Below are positions 1 through 4,630 of a stretch of DNA of 6,207 bases, piece after piece; the first letter of the stretch is position 1; the number at the start of each line of letters is the position of its first letter. Below the pieces are notes generated by a model. The model made no database searches. It saw only the letters and a list, made by a program, of their open reading frames with translations, and had not been told where the DNA came from. The stretch lies in the NCBI GenBank assembly GCA_016869415.1, contig VGEI01000227.1, forward strand, positions 1-6,207. The letters run 5' to 3'. The stretch is from Alphaproteobacteria bacterium. GTDB taxonomy: Bacteria; Pseudomonadota; Alphaproteobacteria; CACIAM-22H2. The position numbers were made by a program, and so were the translations under genes.

Positions 1-640
1 CAGCCAGCGCAACCGGATCGCCTTCCTCGTCGGCCGAGGGCGGATAAGCATCGACCTCGTCCAGAAACAAATAGCGCGCCGGCATTGAGCGCAGCCCCAC
101 CGCGCTGTTCGCCCCGGTGATCACCAGAAGCCCTGCCGGAAACTCTTTCGACAGGACCGTGTTACCGGCGTCCCGCGCCCGGGATGGCTTGACCCGTTCG
201 CGCAAGCTCGGGCTTTCGGCGATTAGCGGCTCGATGCGTTGACGCGAGAACCGCTTGGCAAGCTCCACTGTCGGCTGAACCGAAAGCATTGGCCCCGGTG
301 CATGGTGGATCACATAGCCGATCCAATTGTTTCCTGCTTCCGTCGCGCCGACCTGCGCCGCCTTCATGAAGACGATGCGCCGCACTGGATGTGACGGCGA
401 TAGCGCGTCCATGATCGCGCGCATGTAGGGTGTGCGATCCGTTCTGTAGCGCCCGGGCTCGGCCGAGGCGCGTGGGCTCAAGAAGCGATGGCGATCGGCC
501 CATTCCGAGACGGTAAGCAGCGGATCGGGCGTGAGCCCATCGCGCCAGGATCTCCAGAGTTCGTCTGCGCCTTCGAAGGCGAAAGCATCAACGGAACTCG
601 GGTCTGATCTCGGCAAGCTCGGCGAGATGGGCGCGGACAT
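1..640 (-). CDS. terL: Phage terminase large subunit, GpA family (N-terminal 213 residues, cut by left edge)
   Basis: This is the ATP-driven motor and endonuclease subunit that packages phage DNA into proheads. The frame is open from the ATG at 638-640 to the left edge. Seen directly: a GpA-type N-terminus (DPLLTVSEWADRHR, residues 39-52), the P-loop-like segment KAAQVGATE (residues 93-101), a QPTVELAKRFSRQRI stretch (about 122-136) and the Walker B strand YLFLDEVDAYP (about 190-200). These are typical of the GpA ATPase half. Family members are usually about 600-700 residues, so the nuclease half lies outside the window. I chose the ATG at 640 because the same ATG and its first 16 codons are kept in the second copy of this DNA at 3534. 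The start overlaps the terS remnant by about 50 bp, the usual terS-terL overlap. The ribosome site is weak (GAG five bases upstream, AAAAGG further out). Family assignment is firm; the exact start is less certain. Confidence 0.93.
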   Translation of the reverse strand, partial: MSAPISPSLPRSDPSSVDAFAFEGADELWRSWRDGLTPDPLLTVSEWADRHRFLSPRASAEPGRYRTDRTPYMRAIMDALSPSHPVRRIVFMKAAQVGATEAGNNWIGYVIHHAPGPMLSVQPTVELAKRFSRQRIEPLIAESPSLRERVKPSRARDAGNTVLSKEFPAGLLVITGANSAVGLRSMPARYLFLDEVDAYPPSADEEGDPVALA

Positions 641-739
641 GCGTCTCAAGAACCTTTTGCATCGGATGGGCTTCGACGCCGAGTTCGGCCGCCATCAGGG
701 CTGCGATGCGCGCTGGCCAATTGACCCATGTGTCGCGCT
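588..739 (-). pseudogene. Remnant of a second terminase small subunit gene (C-terminal 49 codons)
   Basis: In the minus-strand frame ending at the TGA at 588-590, this encodes the last 49 residues of a terminase small subunit, from RDTWVNWPARIAALMAAELG to AELAEIRPEFR. Of these, 44 are identical to the C-terminus of the intact terS at 3482-4021; the changes are A/T, V/I, L/V, T/V and T/I. Upstream the similarity stops abruptly at 739, and an in-frame TAG stands immediately before the first matching codon, so there is no N-terminus and no DNA-binding domain. The remnant probably makes no protein. It still contains the terL start codon and ribosome-binding region, which may be why it survives. 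Its stop codon (TGA) differs from that of the intact copy (TAA). Confidence 0.88.
591..739. repeat. Direct repeat copy A (terS 3' end, terL side)
   Basis: These 149 bases align without gaps to 3485-3633 with 23 mismatches (about 85% identity by hand count). The longest perfect block is 32 bases, 616-647 against 3510-3541, and it includes the terL ATG. Both copies lie in the same orientation, 2,894 bases apart, and flank the copper genes. Similarity ends sharply at 739/740. Confidence 0.92.
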
Positions 740-799
740 ACGGGGGCGACCCCGCTCGCCGATCCTTCGACTTTGTCGATACAGCGCTCGTCAGGTGCA
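740..799. other. Junction spacer between copper module and terS remnant, with two small hairpins
   Basis: These 60 bases lie between the stop of the CopC-CopD gene and the end of the terS repeat. An inverted repeat CGGGG-GCGA-CCCCG (741-754) sits directly on the repeat boundary, and TCGAC-TTT-GTCGA (767-779) lies next to it. On the minus strand these would form hairpins just after the CopC-CopD stop, but no T-run follows, so a strong intrinsic terminator is unlikely. I see no transposase end repeats or target duplication here. Confidence 0.5.
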
Positions 800-2329
800 T
801 CACCGCAGTTCAATCTCGGTGGAGAGCGTTTCCTTCGTGAAATCGTCGACAAGGATACCGACTTCGAGCTCCCAGATGCCTGCCTTAGGCAGGACGATGA
901 CACCGGTCCAAGGTGCACCGGGCCCGCGCGGCGGGGCCAAGCGGATCTCGATCGGCCCAATGCCATCCCGTCCTGAGATGGCCGCCATGCCGATCTCGAG
1001 GGGCGCGACCGTCTCGCCATTGATGTCGACGATGCGCGCTTCGATTCGATTTACGCCGACTTTCCCTGGAAACATCGAGATGTCAGCCATCACGTGTTCG
1101 CCGTGGAAATGCCCATGGACACCATTGCTTGCCCGCGGCGGCAAGGTCAGACGGAACCCGGCAGCCAAGGCAAGGATCGCGGTACCCAGAACGATCTCCA
1201 CGCATATCGAGCGCCGGAGCCCGAAACGGGCGGTCATCGATCCGCGGGCCATCGCCGGCACCAGGACAAGGCGGTTCGTGGCAGCAAGCGACAGCATCAG
1301 GACGACGAGGCCGAGTTTGGCCGAGAGGACCAGGCCGTAAGGCGTGTCGATCAGCGCGTGCGGGGAGGTCAATTGCGCCGCCGCGAGGGCGGTACCCGAA
1401 ATCGCCAGCGCGAGCACCGTCGGCGTGGCGACGCGTGCGAAGCGCCGGTAGATCGACACATCCACGACCTCCCGCGTCGCACGCAACAGGTCCGGCAAGG
1501 CGCCCAGCCAGAGCAGCATCGCAGCAGCATGGATCGTGACCGCGATCGCCATGAACGGGCGCGGTTCGGCCGTTGCGGCGTGTCCCGACGCGGCGAAGGA
1601 GAGGGCGGCGGCGAGCATACTCGCGGCGGCGGCAGCCAATCCGCGCGGCGCTGCAAGCGGGATGCCGACGGCTACGATCGCCAGGACTGCCGTCCACATG
1701 AAGGGACTTCCAGCGACGAGTTCCCATGGATGTCGCGCAAGGAGACCGAGCAAACCGCACGCCGCAAGGTCCATCGCCTGTCCTGCGAGCATAAATGCGA
1801 CACACCCCATCGTCGCGCCCGCGATCGCCCGCCGTCGGTCCGGAGGCGAACGACCCGACAGCGCCGCCCAGGCGTTCGCGCCGGAACCGAACACCAGGAG
1901 CACGATCAGCGCCCATCGTCCGCCGGCCGCGGCGATGGCCCCGGCACTTTCGGTCTCGCCTTGTGGCGCTTGCGACCGATGCCCGATCGAGAACAGCAGC
2001 GTGCCTCCGACAGGATGCCCATCGGCCGAAACCACGCGCCACACCAGCGCATGCGTGCCGGGTACGAGGCGCGGTGGCGGCACGACGATGATCGCGGGAC
2101 CGTTCACGGAGGCTTCGGGCGCGGCGACCGTCCCGCTGGGCTGCACCCAGCGCAATTGCAGGAGCCCGACCGGTTCATTGAAGACGAGCCGTACCTGGTC
2201 GGGTCCGGTGTCGAGCAGCGCGCCAGATGCGGGCGCGCTCGCGCGCAGCTGCGCATGCCCATCGGCGCTCCGCGGTCCGAACACGGACAGGCACAGCGCC
2301 ACGAGCAAAACGGTGAAGAGCCGCTTCAT
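800..2329 (-). CDS. CopC-CopD-YtkA-like fusion, copper transport/homeostasis protein (YcnJ-like)
   Basis: This 509-residue envelope protein should bind Cu(II) in the periplasm and pass copper through the inner membrane; CopD/YcnJ-type proteins are generally linked to copper uptake. Residues 1-24 look like a signal peptide, giving mature His25. The CopC domain (25-116) keeps the SADGHPVGG motif with Asp103 and His105; with the N-terminal His these are the family's Cu(II) ligands. A CopD region (about 135-400) shows eight likely membrane helices, including the conserved SGHAA and TIHAAAMLLWLGALPDLL segments. A cluster HGHFHGEH (405-412) follows the last helix, and then a roughly 95-residue periplasmic domain resembling YtkA/FixH. 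The open frame extends far upstream, but the ATG at 2327-2329 is chosen because it begins the signal peptide and lies 49 bp after the YcnI-like gene. No good Shine-Dalgarno is visible, so translation may be coupled. Direction of transport is inferred, not shown. Confidence 0.9.
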   Translation of the reverse strand: MKRLFTVLLVALCLSVFGPRSADGHAQLRASAPASGALLDTGPDQVRLVFNEPVGLLQLRWVQPSGTVAAPEASVNGPAIIVVPPPRLVPGTHALVWRVVSADGHPVGGTLLFSIGHRSQAPQGETESAGAIAAAGGRWALIVLLVFGSGANAWAALSGRSPPDRRRAIAGATMGCVAFMLAGQAMDLAACGLLGLLARHPWELVAGSPFMWTAVLAIVAVGIPLAAPRGLAAAAASMLAAALSFAASGHAATAEPRPFMAIAVTIHAAAMLLWLGALPDLLRATREVVDVSIYRRFARVATPTVLALAISGTALAAAQLTSPHALIDTPYGLVLSAKLGLVVLMLSLAATNRLVLVPAMARGSMTARFGLRRSICVEIVLGTAILALAAGFRLTLPPRASNGVHGHFHGEHVMADISMFPGKVGVNRIEARIVDINGETVAPLEIGMAAISGRDGIGPIEIRLAPPRGPGAPWTGVIVLPKAGIWELEVGILVDDFTKETLSTEIELR

Positions 2330-2378
2330 CAAAATCGACGAGAAGGCCCGGCCGCGCGAGGCGACCGGGCCATCCGCC

Positions 2379-2912
2379 TCAATGCGCGGAACCGGGAGCT
2401 GGCAACAACCGCAGATGCGGCGCCGGCTCCTTGTAGTCGCTACGCGCGCGTCCAGTCGCCGGGATCTCGATCCAGCGATGCACCCCCGTCTCGCACTCCT
2501 GGATGGTCGGGAAGTACAGCGTCTCGTTGGGGCGGTTCGGTAGGCGGAACTGCATGACGAACTCATCGAGATGCTCGTCGAGCAGCCGTCCGCCCGTCCA
2601 GCGGACTTCGCTGACCCGCTCGGTGATCTGCTCCCCATGACTGCCGATGATCGGCTGATCAAGTTTGGTGCGATGGATCTGGAGCGTCCAGCCCGGCTTA
2701 GGCTGAGGCTTCACGCCCATGACGTCGGATGGCAATTGGATCCGAACGGTCAGGGTTGGCGAGCCAGCGCAGCCATGGGCGATGCCCATGCGTGCCTTGT
2801 ACCAGGTGCCGGCGCGGGCTTCCTGAACCTCGAGGGTTGCGTGGGCGTGCGACAGGGACGGCACGGCAAGTGCGGCAGCGACGAGCATCGCGGCCGTGGA
2901 GGAACGGTTCAT
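2379..2912 (-). CDS. ycnI: YcnI-like copper-binding protein (DUF1775)
   Basis: This 177-residue exported protein belongs to the DUF1775/YcnI family, which binds Cu(II) outside the cytoplasm and is thought to hand it to CopC/CopD partners. Residues 1-23 form a signal peptide ending SLSHA. Cleavage there would leave His24 at the mature N-terminus (HATLEVQEA), the copper-binding position in characterised YcnI. Further family features are HGCAGSPT (46-53), the KPQPKPGW segment (68-75), VRWTGG with Trp105, and QEC near residue 140. Cys48 and Cys140 could form a disulfide. The ATG at 2910-2912 has a strong AGGAG nine bases upstream; the open frame continues further upstream but without signal-peptide character. 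It lies 61 bp after the DUF2946-like gene and 49 bp before the CopC-CopD gene, so the three are probably one operon. The protein looks intact. Confidence 0.92.
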   Translation of the reverse strand: MNRSSTAAMLVAAALAVPSLSHAHATLEVQEARAGTWYKARMGIAHGCAGSPTLTVRIQLPSDVMGVKPQPKPGWTLQIHRTKLDQPIIGSHGEQITERVSEVRWTGGRLLDEHLDEFVMQFRLPNRPNETLYFPTIQECETGVHRWIEIPATGRARSDYKEPAPHLRLLPAPGSAH

Positions 2913-2921
2913 GATCTTGAT

Positions 2922-2926
2922 CTCCT
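2922..2926 (-). promoter_or_regulatory. Ribosome binding site of the YcnI-like gene
   Basis: AGGAG on the minus strand lies nine bases before the ATG at 2912. It decides the start against longer open-frame alternatives and is the clearest Shine-Dalgarno site in the copper module. Confidence 0.75.
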
Positions 2927-2973
2927 GGAAACGATGAAATGCGGTGATCCCGAAAGATGGGACCGATCGCGGT

Positions 2974-3372
2974 TCACGCCGTTTCAGGAGGTGCGCGCGC
3001 CTGTGCTGGGTTGTGTCGGAGGTCGGATCCAGGCCCGGCAGGCGCAGACGGCGACCCAGCGAGGGGGCTCCATTGCGCGAATTCCAGCGTCGCACCTGCA
3101 GACGCGTGCAGAGAACCGGCCGATTTACCCACGAAGCACGCTGGGCATTCCGGAATCCCGTGATCGCCAACCGGCGCCCGAGAAGTCCCGTCGGCATGCT
3201 GCTCGCCAGTGACGCACAGGGCCGCTTGCCAATTCGGGAGCAGAGCCGATCTGACGTCGTGAACGTGGTGGATCTGAACGGCACAGAGCAGCAACAGCAC
3301 CGCGAGGGCACCCGACAGGGCACCCGACGAGGCGATTATGCGGCTGCGAAGCCAACTCATTCGAAAACTCAT
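2974..3372 (-). CDS. Small membrane-anchored His/Cys-rich protein, DUF2946-like
   Basis: This 132-residue protein opens with a basic stretch and one hydrophobic helix (about 12-34), either a signal peptide or a membrane anchor. A probably periplasmic part follows, containing IHHVHD (34-39), Cys53, His59, His71 and ECPACFVG with Cys76/Cys79. The last 40 residues are Ala/Pro/Gly-rich. The layout of one helix, scattered His and a late CPxC recalls DUF2946 proteins, which often sit beside copper genes, but the match is by eye and not certain. It is first of the three copper genes. The start is uncertain: the ATG at 3372 directly abuts AAGGGG, too close for a ribosome site, whereas the in-frame ATG at 3360 has the same AGGGG 12 bases upstream and would give 128 residues. 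A metal-chaperone role is inferred from the residues and neighbours. Confidence 0.68.
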   Translation of the reverse strand: MSFRMSWLRSRIIASSGALSGALAVLLLLCAVQIHHVHDVRSALLPNWQAALCVTGEQHADGTSRAPVGDHGIPECPACFVGKSAGSLHASAGATLEFAQWSPLAGSPSAPAGPGSDLRHNPAQARAPPETA

Positions 3373-3386
3373 CCCCTTACTGTCCC

Positions 3387-3404
3387 AAGGCTAGTTGAAG
3401 GCTA
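3387..3404 (-). promoter_or_regulatory. Candidate operator: tandem TAGCCTT boxes before the copper genes
   Basis: On the minus strand, TAGCCTT occurs twice (3404-3398 and 3393-3387) with four bases between, an 11-base period. Such 7-mer tandem boxes one helical turn apart are typical of OmpR/PhoB-type response regulators, some of which sense copper. The right-hand box overlaps TGAAG-GCTA-CTTCA (3396-3409), a small inverted repeat. No clear sigma-70 promoter is visible nearby. The site could be chance. Confidence 0.25.
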
Positions 3405-3481
3405 CTTCACGATCCAGAGCCAATCGAGGCCATGCGCCTCGGGCCCATGGGCCGCGCCCTGCGGCACGATGCCGCAATGCC
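3402..3481 (-). pseudogene. Possible C-terminal fragment of an unidentified protein, joined to the terS end
   Basis: Directly after the terS stop, a different minus-strand frame reads HCGIVPQGAAHG (3479-3444) then PEAHGLDWLWIVK, ending in TAG at 3402-3404. The stretch is protein-like: three His, one Cys and an aromatic-rich tail. It has no start of its own. Upstream the frame runs into terS DNA, where it is only an off-frame reading. It may be the last 25 or so codons of the gene that once preceded the copper operon, cut off when terS was joined to it. I do not recognise the parent family, and a chance open frame is possible. Confidence 0.3.
3425..3476. repeat. Cluster of three consecutive inverted repeats after terS
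   Basis: Three perfect dyads lie in 52 bp: CGAGGC-CATGC-GCCTCG (3425-3441), the 12-base palindrome GGCCCATGGGCC (3442-3453) and TGCGGCA-CGA-TGCCGCA (3460-3476). The last begins 5 bases after the terS stop and could form a hairpin in the terS transcript, but no T-run follows. They could attenuate transcription, mark a recombination point, or simply reflect GC-rich sequence. Confidence 0.55.
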
Positions 3482-4021
3482 TTAGCGGAACTCGGGTCGG
3501 GTCTCGGCGAGCTCGGCGAGATGGGCGCGGACATGCGTCTCCAGGGTCTTCTGCATCGGGTGTGCCTCGAGCCCGAGTTCGGCCGCCATCAATGCCGCGA
3601 CGCGCGCCGGCCAGTTGACCCAGGCATCGCGCTCCTCGCGCGCGAGCCTGAAGACGAGCGCGGTCGCGCGGGCGCGATCGACCAACTCGCCCTTCATGCG
3701 CTGCAGCCGCAGCCTCGCGAGATGCGCCTTGGCGATCTCGTGGGCGGTGCGCGCCTGGACGAAGGTGACGTTGCCGCTCGCCGGCAGACCCTGCTCCTTG
3801 AGCGTCTCGCGCACAGAACCGACCGCCGCCTCGGCGACGGGCTTCAGGCCCACGGGCTTGGCGCGGCTGGGATCGGTCGTGCGGGCCCAGGCCGCGTCGG
3901 CCTTGGCCGGGTCGATCGTGCCATCAGGCTCAAGGGGTACGCGCCCGGACTTTGCCGCGCGCAGGACTGCGACATGGCTCACGCCGCGATGGCGCGCGTA
4001 GGCACGGATCGACATGGCCAT
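3482..4021 (-). CDS. terS: Phage terminase small subunit (intact copy)
   Basis: TerS recognises the phage packaging site and loads the large subunit. The 179-residue product starts MAMSIRAYARHRGVSHVAVL, a helix-turn-helix-like DNA-binding head (about 3-35) with a basic AAKSGRVPL wing, then DGTIDPAKADAAWARTTDPSR, the pattern of Nu1-like small terminase proteins. A long helical middle (about 85-135, rich in Arg, Ala and Leu) and a conserved C-terminus (NWPARVAALMAAELG, AELAETRPEFR) should carry oligomer and TerL contacts. The ATG at 4021 is preferred, with GGAG about 11 bases upstream; a GTG at 4057 would add 12 residues, and an ATG at 4015 is also possible. In ordinary relatives terL follows with an overlap. 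Here the copper genes follow and terL lies about 2.8 kb away. A 47-codon open frame from the ATG at 3534 to a TAG at 3391 is the orphaned terL start of this copy. Confidence 0.88.
   Translation of the reverse strand: MAMSIRAYARHRGVSHVAVLRAAKSGRVPLEPDGTIDPAKADAAWARTTDPSRAKPVGLKPVAEAAVGSVRETLKEQGLPASGNVTFVQARTAHEIAKAHLARLRLQRMKGELVDRARATALVFRLAREERDAWVNWPARVAALMAAELGLEAHPMQKTLETHVRAHLAELAETRPEFR
3485..3633. repeat. Direct repeat copy B (end of intact terS)
   Basis: This is the partner of 591-739, in the same orientation. It is the last 49 codons of the intact terS, including the terL start ATG at 3532-3534. Beyond 3633 the intact gene continues, while copy A stops. Confidence 0.92.
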
Positions 4022-4298
4022 CGTCAGCAGCACTCCAAGACGGCCAGTCGGCTCCACGCCACGAGAGAGCGATCACGGGGGCCGGTGCGGCGAAGTCCGG
4101 TGCTTTGTCCGCAGTCTTTGCGGAGACCTCTCGCCGCGCGTTGCGGCGCACAGACCTGCGAGCGACACGAGCCGGTGCCGGCGATCGATAATCTCATGAT
4201 CAAGCGGCCGCGAAGAAAGCAATGAAACGACGCATCATTCGAGTTGGCTCCCCTGCGAAGTGAAGCATTCATCGGCGCACCAACACGGGGAGCCACCG
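4022..4298. other. Divergent intergenic region between terS and the small plus-strand gene
   Basis: I see no convincing gene in these 277 bases; the open frames here have no good start and no recognisable product. Seen are an inverted repeat TCCGCA-GTCTT-TGCGGA (4108-4124), an A/T-richer patch at 4184-4235 with a -10-like GATAAT (4187-4192, plus strand) but no good -35, and a GGGAG ribosome site (4288-4292) for the gene at 4299. By position it should hold promoters for both directions. In many phages the packaging site also lies next to terS, but I cannot recognise one here. Confidence 0.5.
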
Positions 4299-4520
4299 AT
4301 GACCGAACGCCGCAACGAACCCACCGCCCTCCAGGCCTTCCTGATCCGCAAGGCCGAGATCGACACCGCGCTCGCGCGGCTCAGGGACCTCAGCGACGAC
4401 CATTTCGGCTGCGTCGAGACCTCGATCGACTGGGGCGATGTCGGCGCCCTCGCCCACTACGCCGGGCTGCTGAAGCGCATCACCGACCTCGCCTTCCGCG
4501 AGGGCGAATACGCCGACTGA
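4299..4520 (+). CDS. Small conserved-looking acidic protein of unknown function
   Basis: This 73-residue protein begins MTERRNEPTALQAFLIRKAE. It has two likely helical stretches (about 9-32 and 47-65) joined by DHFGCVETSIDWGDVGALAHY, and ends GEYAD. No membrane segment or signal peptide is present. The start is set by GGGAG six bases before the ATG at 4299-4301; an upstream in-frame GTG at 4260 would add 13 residues without a better ribosome site. The balanced composition and the DUF3489 gene 110 bp downstream on the same strand suggest a real accessory gene of a phage or plasmid-like element. The function is not known to me. Confidence 0.8.
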   Translation: MTERRNEPTALQAFLIRKAEIDTALARLRDLSDDHFGCVETSIDWGDVGALAHYAGLLKRITDLAFREGEYAD

Positions 4521-4543
4521 GCCGCGCGCTCGCCCCGCAACGG

Positions 4544-4574
4544 CCCCGACCGGCAGGCCCGGCGGGGCTCGGGG
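4544..4574. repeat. GC-rich stem-loop between the two plus-strand genes
   Basis: CCCCGA (4544-4549) pairs with TCGGGG (4569-4574), and inside it GCCC (4557-4560) pairs with GGGC (4565-4568) around a GGCG loop. It lies 23 bases after the small gene's stop. Without a T-run it is not a standard terminator; it may be an RNA processing or attenuation hairpin, or chance in GC-rich DNA. Confidence 0.4.
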
Positions 4575-4630
4575 TCGTAGCAGCGCCGCGATGGTCGCGA
4601 CCGCCGCTCGGATCGAAAGGACCCGCCGCC

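Larger units (their letters stand above)
591..3633. other. Copper module bracketed by diverged direct repeats of the terS 3' end
   Basis: This composite consists of repeat copy A, spacer, three co-oriented copper genes, hairpin-rich spacer and repeat copy B. No transposase, integrase or terminal inverted repeats were found at its edges, so active mobility is not claimed. It behaves as a cargo segment placed between terS and terL, and homologous recombination between the repeats could delete it. Confidence 0.6.

Noticed and set aside
740..799. An intrinsic terminator after the CopC-CopD gene
   Set aside because: Hairpins exist at 741-754 and 767-779, but neither is followed by a T-run on the minus strand.
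1094..2557. Long plus-strand open frames of up to 487 codons opposite the copper genes, and similar ones at 531-1340 and 1536-2543
   Set aside because: They are extremely rich in Arg, Gly, Pro and Gln, have no domain-like pattern, and lie opposite well-recognised CopC-CopD and YcnI-like genes; they are GC-driven shadows.
588..3633. A transposon or insertion sequence carrying the copper genes
   Set aside because: There is no transposase or resolvase gene, no terminal inverted repeats and no short exact target duplication at either boundary; the flanking repeats are diverged coding sequence.
4204..4211. The palindrome GCGGCCGC as a functional site
   Set aside because: An 8-base GC palindrome is expected by chance in DNA of this composition, and nothing around it supports a role.
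3395..4225. A 276-codon plus-strand open frame opposite terS
   Set aside because: Arg-rich composition and complete overlap with the recognisable terS on the other strand mark it as a shadow.
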